Assembly (NCBI GenBank): GCA_964614095.1
Contig: CAZTJO010000005.1
Span: 1-64,000, forward strand
From: CAZWKX01 sp964614095
GTDB lineage: Bacteria; Actinomycetota; Acidimicrobiia; Spongiisociales; UBA11373
Reading direction: 5' to 3'
Length of the DNA: 64,000 nucleotides
Part shown: positions 51,017-59,653 of the stretch, piece by piece
Layout: every line of letters starts with the position of its first letter
Position numbering within the stretch: the stretch's first letter is position 1
Notes under the pieces: model-generated
The model's database searches: none
What the model saw: only the letters and a program-made list of their open reading frames with translations
What the model was told of the DNA's origin: nothing
Position numbers and translations under genes: made by a program

Positions 51017-52467
51017 GCAGACCCGGTGGCGCGCACGATGAGGCGCCGGTAGAACGCAACCGCGCCATCGGCATCTGCGAGGCGCAAACGCTCTCCGACA
51101 CCGTGCACCCGGCTCAAGTCATCCCCTCCAACACGAAACGGGATGAACCGATAAACCGCATCGGCCAGACGTAAGAAGTGCCGCGAGTCGGTAGCGCCCA
51201 TGACTATCCACGGAGCAACCACGGTGTCGGGAAACACATCGTCGATGGTGTCGGCGATGGTGCGGAACGATTCCGATCCTGGGTCTGACAGCGGCGAAGG
51301 ATCCGGCGAGAAGCTGCTGGCCAACTCCGCCACTTGAACGCCGTCGCCGACGACGCGGCGCACGTGGGCCAGCACATCATCGGCGGTGTCGCCCGGGATC
51401 ACCCTGAAGTTCACCACCGCCCGGGCCTGCTGCGGAAGCACGTTCGCCCTGACTCCCCCTTCAATGATCGTCACCGCGCCCGTCGTCCGGGCGAGAGCAT
51501 CCGACAGCGGTGTCGATTGATGGCTACGCCCACCAAGCAGGCTTGTGGCGCGCCGGGCCAAAGCCTTGCGCGGAAACACCGCGGCAAGAACCTCCCTCTG
51601 CACGTCTCCCCGCGCCGGCATCGGCTGTTCTTCGAGCCGGGCGACTGCGGCGGCAAGACGCCCCACGGCGGTGTGGGCCGGTGGCACGGACGAGTGCCCA
51701 CCGGGGCCGGTGACGCTCAGCTCCACGTTCAGATAGCCCTTCTCTCCGATCCCCAGCAGGGCAATCGGCTCCGCGGCCCCGCCGATCAGTTGTTCGCCGA
51801 TGACGCCGCCCTCGTCGAGCACAAATCCAAACCGAACCCCACGCACCGCAAGCATGTCGGCGACGGCGGCGGCACCGGCCGCTCCGCCGGTCTCCTCGTC
51901 GTGCCCAAGCGAGATGTACACAGATGCCTCGGGTGCATAACCCTCGGTAAGCAGACTCTCCACCGCCTCGAATATGGCGATGAGCGGCCCTTTGTCGTCG
52001 AGGGCACCTCGTCCATAAAGATGGAAGTCGCTGCGCTCACCGGCAAATGGAGGAAACTCCCATTGCGCTTCGGTGCCCGGCTCCACCGGGACAACATCCA
52101 TGTGCGCCATCAGAAGCACCGGAGCGGCTTCGGCGCGCCTGCCCTCCCACACGTACAGCAATGAGTGCCCGGCCACGATCTCGTGCTCGAGCCGCTGGTA
52201 AGTCAATGGGTAGGTTCGCCTCAGGAAGGCGTGGAAGTCATCAAACGGGGCCGCATCAACAAGGTCTGCGTCCTCGTGTCCAACGGTGCGAATCTGCACC
52301 GCCTCGGCCAGATGATCCAGGAAGGCGACCCCGAGAGGGCCCGGCTGCGCGGACTTGAGAGCAGCACCGCCGGAGTCCCTGCTGCTCCAGCGCCGCCTCA
52401 GGGCGACGGCCGCAGCAGCGCCGAGCCCGGCGCCTGCCACAAAGCCGATACGTCTTCTGGTCGACAT
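51013..52467 (-). CDS. M20-family peptidase (Gly-Xaa carboxypeptidase/PM20D1-like)
   Basis: The 484-residue metalloenzyme has an N-terminal hydrophobic helix (residues 8-24) that may anchor it, then the metal motif LLMAHMDVVPVEPG, YGRGALDDKGPL, the catalytic LGHDEETGG and, later, GATDSRHFL. This set and length fit the PM20D1/carboxypeptidase S group, which cleave or form N-acyl amino acids or split dipeptides. ATG 52467 is preferred to TTG 52470. It converges on the TetR gene with a four-base overlap. Confidence 0.88.
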   Translation of the reverse strand: MSTRRRIGFVAGAGLGAAAAVALRRRWSSRDSGGAALKSAQPGPLGVAFLDHLAEAVQIRTVGHEDADLVDAAPFDDFHAFLRRTYPLTYQRLEHEIVAGHSLLYVWEGRRAEAAPVLLMAHMDVVPVEPGTEAQWEFPPFAGERSDFHLYGRGALDDKGPLIAIFEAVESLLTEGYAPEASVYISLGHDEETGGAAGAAAVADMLAVRGVRFGFVLDEGGVIGEQLIGGAAEPIALLGIGEKGYLNVELSVTGPGGHSSVPPAHTAVGRLAAAVARLEEQPMPARGDVQREVLAAVFPRKALARRATSLLGGRSHQSTPLSDALARTTGAVTIIEGGVRANVLPQQARAVVNFRVIPGDTADDVLAHVRRVVGDGVQVAELASSFSPDPSPLSDPGSESFRTIADTIDDVFPDTVVAPWIVMGATDSRHFLRLADAVYRFIPFRVGGDDLSRVHGVGERLRLADADGAVAFYRRLIVRATGSA

Positions 52468-52545
52468 CAATCCCCCGGTGTTTGATGCTACGCCGCAGCC
52501 ACCCGCTCCGACTGCCCTCGATTCGCCCGTCTAGGGTGAGGTGCT

Positions 52546-53556
52546 GTGCACTGGCTCGATCGTGTCGCCGCACACACCCTGGCCCGCACCCCCCCGCACC
52601 GGCGGGTATTCCGCCATGGCTGGGGTGATATCGACATCCTCGATTACTACGTGGCCAACGCCAGACACGCCCCACCCATACCGAAAATCCCGTTCACCAC
52701 GCAGCCGGCAAGGCGCGAGGACGGCATAGTAATCCAGGATCTCACCTTCGAGAGCCCCGGCGAGAACCTGCCGGAACCGGCCCGCCTAGCTCGGGCCCGG
52801 CTGATCACCACCGATGAGGAACCGGAGCGCCTGGTTCTGCTCGCCGCAGCCTGGAATGAACACGGCTATGCACCCCGTACCAAGCTGGCCCATGTCCTCG
52901 CCGAACGCGGAATCGCGTCCGTCATGCTCGAGCAGCCCTTCTACGGAGCACGTAGTCCCGCGCCCGACGGCGACCAGCCCATCGCCCGTGTTTCGGACTT
53001 CGCCGTCATGGGGCGAAGCGCCGTTGGCGAAGGCCGGGTGCTTGCCGATCACTTCCGCCGCCTCGGCTACACCGTTGGGGTCAGCGGCTTCAGCATGGGA
53101 GGCAATACCGCCGCGTATGTTGCTGCCACGGTGCCCTTTGCGGTGGCGGCGGCTCCGATCGCGGCCGCCCACTCTGCAGCACCTCCCTTCCTCCATGGTC
53201 TTGTCGGTCTCACCTTCGACTGGGACGCCCTCGGAGGCGACAACCCCGACACCAGACATCGGCTGTACGATTTCCTGCTCTCGGCCAGCGTCCTGTACTT
53301 CAACCCGCCGGCCGCACCGGAAGCCGCCGTCCTGCTGGCGGCGACTCGAGACGGCTACGTTCCCACAAGTTCGGTTCAGGCCATCCACCGCCACTGGCCC
53401 GGATCAAGTATGCGATGGGCCAACGCCGGCCACGGGAGCCTGCTCTGGCACCACAAGCACCGCTTCGTCGAGGTTATCGTCGACTCATTCGACCGCCTCG
53501 CCGGGGCAAACTCGGCTTCCGGGGGCGGGCCCGATCTGCCCGCGGTCGCCGGATAA
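52546..53556 (+). CDS. ABHD18-like alpha/beta-hydrolase, adjacent to heliorhodopsin
   Basis: The 336-residue protein shows AAAWNEHGYAPRTKLAHVLAERGIASVMLEQPFYGARSP in pieces (RTKLAHVLAERG, LEQPFYGARSP), the nucleophile elbow SGFSMGGNTAAY, an acidic residue in AATRDGYVP and a late AGHGSLLWHHKHRF His. The LEQPFYGxR block is typical of ABHD18 (DUF2048) hydrolases. It is 26 bp upstream of the heliorhodopsin gene on the same strand, so the two probably share a transcript. Substrate unknown. Confidence 0.8.
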   Translation: MHWLDRVAAHTLARTPPHRRVFRHGWGDIDILDYYVANARHAPPIPKIPFTTQPARREDGIVIQDLTFESPGENLPEPARLARARLITTDEEPERLVLLAAAWNEHGYAPRTKLAHVLAERGIASVMLEQPFYGARSPAPDGDQPIARVSDFAVMGRSAVGEGRVLADHFRRLGYTVGVSGFSMGGNTAAYVAATVPFAVAAAPIAAAHSAAPPFLHGLVGLTFDWDALGGDNPDTRHRLYDFLLSASVLYFNPPAAPEAAVLLAATRDGYVPTSSVQAIHRHWPGSSMRWANAGHGSLLWHHKHRFVEVIVDSFDRLAGANSASGGGPDLPAVAG

Positions 53557-53582
53557 ATTCCGGTTCTCATAGGAGCACTGAA

Positions 53583-54371
53583 ATGACAAGAATCCGTCAT
53601 ATGAACAGCACACCCGAACAAGGCCGCATGCGGCGCCTTCGTGCCGGGAACATCATCGTCGGCCTGGTGCACCTCGCCCAGGCCGCGGCCATCCTCGCCC
53701 TCAGCAACGAATTCGCCATACCGGTATCGGCGGCCTACCAGAAAGGCCCCCCGGGCACGGCCCTGCCCGAACCGACCACAGTTTTCGACGTCCGCTACGG
53801 CGTGGCCGTTGCCTTGTTCCTGGGACTCGCCGCCCTCGACCACCTGCTCGTCGCCACCCCCAGGATTGTGGGCTGGTACGAGAGGAACCTGCGCAACACC
53901 ATCAACTACGCCCGTTGGATCGAGTACTCGGTGAGCGCCTCGATCATGGTTGTGCTCATCGCCATGCTCACCGGCATCACCAACATCTTCGCACTGATCG
54001 GCCTGTTTGGAGCCAATGCCGCCATGATCCTGTTCGGTCTGCTCATGGAGCGGGTGAACCAGGGCCGGGACAAGGTCGATTGGTGGCCGTTCGTGTTCGG
54101 CTCCATCATCGGAATAGTGCCTTGGATCGCTATCGGTCTTGCCCTGGGAGGAGCACAGGCGACCCACGGAGGTGTGCCCGGGTTTGTGTTCGGGATCTTC
54201 GTGTCGCTGTTTGTCTTCTTCAACAGCTTCGCTGTCAACCAGGTGCTCCAGTACCGCGGCGTGGGAAAATGGAGGGACTACCTGTACGGCGAGAAGGCCT
54301 ACATAGTGCTCAGCCTCGCCGCCAAGAGTGCACTCGCCTGGCAGGTGTTCGGCGGCACGCTCGCCGGCTGA
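53583..54371 (+). CDS. Heliorhodopsin
   Basis: The 262-residue, seven-helix photoreceptor binds all-trans retinal. Lys248 in LAAKSALAWQVF is the Schiff-base lysine and Glu114 in ARWIEYSVSAS the counterion. His30 (GLVHLAQ), His87 (LDHLLVATP) and Ser244 complete the site. Each sits exactly seven residues after the matching residue of HeR-48C12 (Lys241, Glu107, His23, His80, Ser237). WYERNLRNTINYARW and LQYRGVGKWRDYLYGEKAYIVLSL (the latter as GKWRDYLYGEKAYIVLSL) are family signatures. AGGAGC lies seven bases before ATG 53583. Heliorhodopsins have an inside-out topology and no known pumping activity. Confidence 0.95.
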   Translation: MTRIRHMNSTPEQGRMRRLRAGNIIVGLVHLAQAAAILALSNEFAIPVSAAYQKGPPGTALPEPTTVFDVRYGVAVALFLGLAALDHLLVATPRIVGWYERNLRNTINYARWIEYSVSASIMVVLIAMLTGITNIFALIGLFGANAAMILFGLLMERVNQGRDKVDWWPFVFGSIIGIVPWIAIGLALGGAQATHGGVPGFVFGIFVSLFVFFNSFAVNQVLQYRGVGKWRDYLYGEKAYIVLSLAAKSALAWQVFGGTLAG

Positions 54372-54578
54372 TTGCGCCGGCAACCCGTGGCACGAGCTCG
54401 GCGCCGTACGTTGGAGCCGGCGCCATGGCCCGCCCGGCGTCGGATAAAGTCTGACCAGGCAACATGATCAGTCCCGGGGAGTGGAACATGTTTGCCTCAC
54501 CTACACCCTTTTGATCCCGGGCGAGCAGCAGGCTCCCGAGTTCCCCGGCGCCCCAGCAGCAAGACTGGATCGAGGATC

Positions 54579-56000
54579 ATGAAATCCCGCAAGAAGAAAG
54601 ACCACGGCCTGCGGTTCCCGCTCATGGCCCTGCTGCTAACCGTGGCCCTGGGTGCCCTCATCCTTGCCGCCGTGTCTTGGGGCGTCCGTAATGAAGAGAG
54701 GGACCTCACCGGGCGCGCCGAGGCCGTGCTCGCCGGCACCGACCTGGATGTCGAGTTCGAGGGACGTTATGCGGTTCTTGCGGGATTTGTCTCGAACCAG
54801 CTGGCCCTCGACGAAGCCGCCGCCTCGGTCGAAGAGCTACGCGGCGTACACAGCATCAACACCGATGCCGTTCTCATCGCGACCGAGGCTGTAGACAACG
54901 GTGCCGGGCCGGGTGTCGCACACGTCGATGCCGTAGTCCGAGCCGACGCTATCACGCTGTCCGGCGTCGTGCCCGACCAAGCCGCCGTAGACGCCATCGT
55001 GGCCGCCGCTGAGGAGAGGTTCGGGGCCGACTCCGTCATCAATGAGCTCCTGGTCAACCCCGATGTCTCCGCCCCGGAATGGCTTGCCACCGTACCTGGG
55101 GTGCTGCGAGTGATGGATGGGTTCACCGAGGGCGGCGTCGGATTCTCGGGCACCGAGGTTCTGATCGCCGGTATCGTCGACTCGGCGCCGGCACGGGCCA
55201 ATCTCGTCGATGCCGTGACCGCGGCGGTGGGTGACACCGCCACCGTCGAATACCAGCTTCTGGTGGTCGTCGTGGACCCTCCTACGCTCGGGGCCGTGTT
55301 CGATCAAGGAACCCTCACCCTGCGCGGGCTCCTGCCCGACGAGTCCTTGGTCGACGACATCGCCGCGGCCGCAGAGGCGAGCTTCGGAGCCGCAAACGTG
55401 GACGACCGGCTCACCGCCGGCGACTCGGTCGGTTCGCCGCCTTATCTCGAATCCATTCCCGGGATCTTTGCCGACCTGGCCCAGCTCGACGCCTGGACCA
55501 TCACCCTCCAGGACGATGTCATCACCATCTGGGGCCGAGGCTCTGCAGAGGCCGTGTCGACTGCCGACGCTGCGCTTGCCGGCCTCGTCGCCGAAGACCT
55601 CGAGGTCATCGTCGATCTCGAAGACAACAACAGCAGCATCGCCTCATTTCTCACCGAGCTGCTAAGCGGTTCCAGCAACTTCGAGACGGGAAGCGCCGTC
55701 CTCAGCGCCGAGGCAAAGGACCTGCTCGATGTTGCCATCGATGTCCTGCTCGACAACCCCAATGCAGAGTTGGTTGTCGAGGGTCACACAGACAACGTCG
55801 GGGATGCCCAGTTCAACCTGGCCCTGAGCGAGGCCAGGGCACAGGCCGTCGTCGACTATCTCGTCGCCGGCGGCGTCTCTGCGGACCGGCTCTCGGCGAT
55901 CGGCTTCGGTGAGAGTGACCCCATCGCCAACAACTCCACCGAAGAGGGCAGAGCACAGAACCGGCGCATCGAGTTTGTGATCCAGGAAGGAGACGGCTGA
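54579..56000 (+). CDS. Membrane-anchored OmpA-family protein with BON-like domains
   Basis: The 473-residue protein has one N-terminal helix (residues 12-35) and three or more BON-like repeats (residues 45-340, with VSNQLALDEAAAS, TLSGVVPDQAAVDAIVAAA and TLRGLLPDESLVDDIAAAA, cited as fragments). The C-terminal OmpA domain has ELVVEGHTDNVGD and FGESDPIANNSTEEGRAQNRRIEF, the peptidoglycan-binding signature. This matches mycobacterial ArfA in plan. The next gene starts in its stop codon (TGATG), so they are coupled. Confidence 0.85.
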   Translation: MKSRKKKDHGLRFPLMALLLTVALGALILAAVSWGVRNEERDLTGRAEAVLAGTDLDVEFEGRYAVLAGFVSNQLALDEAAASVEELRGVHSINTDAVLIATEAVDNGAGPGVAHVDAVVRADAITLSGVVPDQAAVDAIVAAAEERFGADSVINELLVNPDVSAPEWLATVPGVLRVMDGFTEGGVGFSGTEVLIAGIVDSAPARANLVDAVTAAVGDTATVEYQLLVVVVDPPTLGAVFDQGTLTLRGLLPDESLVDDIAAAAEASFGAANVDDRLTAGDSVGSPPYLESIPGIFADLAQLDAWTITLQDDVITIWGRGSAEAVSTADAALAGLVAEDLEVIVDLEDNNSSIASFLTELLSGSSNFETGSAVLSAEAKDLLDVAIDVLLDNPNAELVVEGHTDNVGDAQFNLALSEARAQAVVDYLVAGGVSADRLSAIGFGESDPIANNSTEEGRAQNRRIEFVIQEGDG

Positions 56001-57235
56001 TGCGAGGCACCGAATACGCCATCCTTGAGATCATCTGGTGGATGCTGGCCGCTGCCTTCATCGGCTTCCTCATTGGATGGATCGTGCGCCGCTTCTTCCT
56101 GCAGCGCACACTGGAGCGTGAGTACCAAACCAAGCTCGGCACCGCACACGAGCAGGCGGCGCATCTGCGCGAAGAACTGAACGAGTGGAAGCTGAGCGTT
56201 TCCGCCCTCGACAAGCGGCTGACCAAGACCGGGGCCGATCTCGCCGGTGTTCGGGACGACGCGGCCGAGAAGACCGCCGGCCTCGAGGCCCGAGCCAGAG
56301 AGCTGGCAGAGGCACGATCCATCATGGAGAAGCAGCAGTCGGCGCTTGTTGAACTGCAGAGTGAGATGACCACTCGGCAGAGCGAGCTCGAGTCGGCAAC
56401 TGAAGGTATCAGCCAACTCGAATCCACCATCAAGAGCCTGCGGCAGGATCTCGAGACGGCGCAACAGAAGACCGACGATACGGAGAGCCGGTTCGGCGGC
56501 ATCATCAAAGACAAAGATGCCGAAATCTCCCGCCTCGTCGAAGAGGCTGCTGCAATCCCCTCCCTCGAGGCTGAGTTGGAGCAGCAGTCACTGGGCATCG
56601 GCGACCTCGAACGCCACCTAGAGGAGAGCCGGGAACGTCTCGGCCGCCTCGAAGAGGAACTCGCCACCGTCACAGAAGATCTTGCCCGCGGCGACGCCGG
56701 TCTATCGGAGCGAGATGATCGCATCTCCGAGCTGACGGCGCAGCTCGCCGCGATTCCTCAAGAGCGGGCAGAGACACTGGCCGAGCTGGAGGAACGCGAT
56801 GAACGCATCACCGAGCTGGAAGCTCAGCTGTACTCGGCCGTCCAGGATCAGATCGAAAGCACTGCCGAACTCCACGAAAGGGATGAACGAATCGCCCAGC
56901 TCGAGTCCAGACTGGGCCTCTCCGGATGGCAGGAGCCCCGGTACCCCGATCGCGACACCGCCATCGTGCGCATGGCTGAGATCGCACAGCGCACTCGCGG
57001 CTCGGGCCCCATCGTCGACGACGACCTCAAGCTGATTCACGGGGTGGGGCCGCAGCTGGAGCGGCTGCTCAAGAGCCTCGGCATCACGAGCTTCCGGCAA
57101 GTGGCCAACCTCCAGACCGACGACATCGCCTACGTCTCCGCAGCGCTGTCCGCTTTCCCCGGCCGCATCGAACGCGACAACTGGATGGCGAGCGCAGCCG
57201 AACAGCACCGAAAGATGTACGGCGAGCCGCCCTAG
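56000..57235 (+). CDS. Membrane-anchored coiled-coil protein with C-terminal helix-hairpin-helix
   Basis: The 411-residue protein has one helix near the N-terminus (residues 8-30), then about 280 residues of heptad-rich coiled coil (LDKRLTKTGADLAGV; LEERDERITELEAQL; repeated DERIxELExQL). It ends with an HhH-like segment LKLIHGVGPQLERLLKSLGI that could bind DNA or protein. The start overlaps the stop of the OmpA/BON gene, so the pair may form an envelope-linking filament. The specific role is unknown. Confidence 0.78.
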   Translation: MRGTEYAILEIIWWMLAAAFIGFLIGWIVRRFFLQRTLEREYQTKLGTAHEQAAHLREELNEWKLSVSALDKRLTKTGADLAGVRDDAAEKTAGLEARARELAEARSIMEKQQSALVELQSEMTTRQSELESATEGISQLESTIKSLRQDLETAQQKTDDTESRFGGIIKDKDAEISRLVEEAAAIPSLEAELEQQSLGIGDLERHLEESRERLGRLEEELATVTEDLARGDAGLSERDDRISELTAQLAAIPQERAETLAELEERDERITELEAQLYSAVQDQIESTAELHERDERIAQLESRLGLSGWQEPRYPDRDTAIVRMAEIAQRTRGSGPIVDDDLKLIHGVGPQLERLLKSLGITSFRQVANLQTDDIAYVSAALSAFPGRIERDNWMASAAEQHRKMYGEPP

Positions 57236-57265
57236 AGCCGAGCCGCATTCAACGAGGAGGTCTCT

Positions 57266-58258
57266 GTGCCGGCTAACTCCACCACCGTGGAGGCAGCGGG
57301 CCGCCTGGTTCGCCTCACCAGCCCCGACAAGCTGCTGTTTCCCGATCAAGGCTGGACCAAACTCCAGGTGGTCGGCCATTATCTGGCCTGCGCCCCCGGA
57401 GCGGTCCGCGCCGTCAAAAGGCGCCCGTGCAGCCTGAAACGGTGGCCCGACGGCGTCGGCGCCGAGCCCTTCTTCACCAAACGAGCCCCTTCCACCATAC
57501 GAACCACCGTCGACGTGCGATTTCCCTCAGCGCGCTCCGGCCGTATGGCCACGGTCGACGACGCCTCGGACATCGTCGAGCAGGTGCAGCTCGGCTGCAT
57601 CGACCTGAATCCCTGGGCCAGCAGAGCAGAACGGCTCGACCACCCCGACGAGTTGCGTCTGGACCTCGACCCCACAGAGGGCTTCAATCTCGACGATTGC
57701 AGACAGGTCGCCGCAGTCTGCAGATCGGTGCTCGGCGAGCACGGTCTGCGCGGATGGCCCAAGACGTCCGGATCCCGCGGCATTCACATCTGCGTGCGAA
57801 TCCGGCCCGAGTGGACCTTTTTGCTGGTCCGGCGGGCCGTGCTCGCCCTCGCTCGTGAGGTAGAGCGCCGTCTGCCCGGCCTCGCCACCACAGCCTGGTG
57901 GAAGGAGGAGCGCCGCGGCGTATTCATCGACTACAACCAGAACGCTCCCGACAAAACTGTGGCCAGTGCCTACAGCCTGCGCCACACCGGCCTCGTCTCC
58001 ACACCCTTCGACTGGGATGAGCTCGACACCATCGATCCCGCCGAGATGACACTCGAAGGGTTCCGAATCCGCTGGGACCAGGTGGGTGATCTCACCAATG
58101 GCATCGACGAGGCAGAGGGCGATCTCTCCGGCCTCCTGGAAATGGTGCGCGCCGACGAACGGCATGGCCTGGGCGACGCACCCTGGCCTCCGCACTATCC
58201 GAAGCAGCCCGATGAGCCGCCCCGTGTCACGCCGTCCAAACGCCGCAGCCCGGACTAG
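57266..58258 (+). CDS. ligD: LigD-type NHEJ polymerase (primase-polymerase domain only)
   Basis: In NHEJ this archaeo-eukaryotic primase-like domain fills gaps at broken ends. The 330-residue protein has KLLFPDQGWTKLQVVGHY, SLKRWPDGV, the metal Asp pair in RLDLDP (Asp133, Asp135), TSGSRGIHI and FIDYNQNAPDKTVASAYSLR (third Asp in IDYNQ). It lacks ligase and nuclease domains of full-length LigD. GTG 57266 has GAGGAGG upstream. An ATP-dependent ligase gene lies 1.4 kb away; Ku is not in the window. Confidence 0.92.
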   Translation: MPANSTTVEAAGRLVRLTSPDKLLFPDQGWTKLQVVGHYLACAPGAVRAVKRRPCSLKRWPDGVGAEPFFTKRAPSTIRTTVDVRFPSARSGRMATVDDASDIVEQVQLGCIDLNPWASRAERLDHPDELRLDLDPTEGFNLDDCRQVAAVCRSVLGEHGLRGWPKTSGSRGIHICVRIRPEWTFLLVRRAVLALAREVERRLPGLATTAWWKEERRGVFIDYNQNAPDKTVASAYSLRHTGLVSTPFDWDELDTIDPAEMTLEGFRIRWDQVGDLTNGIDEAEGDLSGLLEMVRADERHGLGDAPWPPHYPKQPDEPPRVTPSKRRSPD

Positions 58259-59601
58259 GCGGTCGGGTCGAGCACCCGCCCCAGAAAGAGCACGGTCCCG
58301 GTTTCGCGGTCGTACAGCGAGAACAGGAAAGGCCGGTCGATCTGCAAGTCGACACCCTCCAGCGGCGCAGCCGCTAAATCCATGATGACGGCGGTGGCTG
58401 CCGCCGCTTCCGTGCCCGCCTCGTCGACCGAGATGAATGCCTCATGCACCACCGCCGAGATGAAAAGACGGTCCTCGATTGTCATGCCGGAAAAATCGGC
58501 AGCCCCAGAGTCCAGCGCCAGCGGCATTCCCAGCTCCCGCAGCATGTCGGCCATGCTCGCCCTGGTGCTGAACTCGAACTTGGGAAGCCCCAGATCCACT
58601 CCTGTTGGAGCAAGGCCGGAGACGACCTCATCGAAGAGCCCGCCCTCAACCAGCGCCTCCACCTCCGCAAAACGTCCGGCATCCGGCACCAGGAACACCA
58701 TGGCCAGCTCTTCCCCTACGTAGGGCAGCTCCACCGCCTGCCAGCCGTCGCCTTCGGTATAGGGGAGCCATGCCTCACCGTCGTGTATCACCGTGGCGTT
58801 CACCTGAGTGCCGTCAAGCAGGGTGAACGGAGCGTCCCAGGTGTCGTTGGGATCAAACGTCGACTCCCAGCTGGCATCCAGATAGACGGCATTGGTGATC
58901 ACCAGCCGGGTCAGGGGGGAAAGCAGGCCTCCCGGAATGAGTTCGGTGATGCGGTCGTTGGTCTCGTCCGCCACCCAGGCGTTGATGGTCTGCCTGGCCT
59001 GCTCGGCGGCGCCGACATAGTCGACGATGCGCATCCCGGCGTCGTAGTCCTCAGCGAGGAGATCCAAGAACGCCGGCTCAAAACCAAAACCCTCCTGGCC
59101 CCAGAGAGTGTTGGCGACGGACAGCTCAACCTTGCGTTCTTCCCCGTCGGGGCCGGGCTCCTCCCGCCGATTGCGCGATGCCAGGAGCTGATCGAGGCTG
59201 TTGAAGGCGGCATGGAGAGATTCATCATCGAGATCAAAGTGGAACACAGCGGCCATCTCTTCGGCCGTCTCCCCGCGAGCGCCGGCGTACGCCATGGCCA
59301 ATGCCAGCCGCACGCTCACCGGCGAGAAGACGACGTTGCCGTCTTCGTGGCCCACCAGCCACGAGTAGGCGTCGACGGCAAAGGCCCGGTTGCCCGCGGC
59401 CAGCGCGGCAACATCTGCAGCAGGTGCATCGGCGGCGTGTCGCTCCGCGTCGGAGGCTATGTAGCCAATGCCTTCGGTCGATACCGCGTCGGTTGTGCTG
59501 GTCGCCTCCGATGTGGTCGACCCGGCGGAACCGCCGTCTGAACAGGCGACCACCACCACGGTCAGTCCCACCAGAACAATGAGCAGAGATCTGGCGCGCA
59601 T
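58255..59601 (-). CDS. Lipoprotein serpin (serine protease inhibitor)
   Basis: The 448-residue protein has a lipoprotein signal with VVVACS (Cys20), a Ser/Thr-rich linker and a complete serpin domain: VVFSPVSVRLALAMAYAGARGET, FSTRASMADMLRELGM and the hinge DEAGTEAAAATAV, cited as fragments. The hinge Gly-Thr-Glu-Ala-Ala-Ala-Ala-Thr is that of inhibitory serpins, and the breach IDRPFLFSLYDRETGTVLFLGRVLDP is intact. Counting from the hinge, the scissile P1 is near Leu-Ala, suggesting elastase- or subtilisin-like targets. GGAGGAG precedes ATG 59601. Bacterial serpins are uncommon. Confidence 0.93.
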   Translation of the reverse strand: MRARSLLIVLVGLTVVVVACSDGGSAGSTTSEATSTTDAVSTEGIGYIASDAERHAADAPAADVAALAAGNRAFAVDAYSWLVGHEDGNVVFSPVSVRLALAMAYAGARGETAEEMAAVFHFDLDDESLHAAFNSLDQLLASRNRREEPGPDGEERKVELSVANTLWGQEGFGFEPAFLDLLAEDYDAGMRIVDYVGAAEQARQTINAWVADETNDRITELIPGGLLSPLTRLVITNAVYLDASWESTFDPNDTWDAPFTLLDGTQVNATVIHDGEAWLPYTEGDGWQAVELPYVGEELAMVFLVPDAGRFAEVEALVEGGLFDEVVSGLAPTGVDLGLPKFEFSTRASMADMLRELGMPLALDSGAADFSGMTIEDRLFISAVVHEAFISVDEAGTEAAAATAVIMDLAAAPLEGVDLQIDRPFLFSLYDRETGTVLFLGRVLDPTA

Positions 59602-59653
59602 ACGTCTCCTCCAGTTCATCCTAAGACGCCCAGCCATGCCGACCCGGTTCCCA

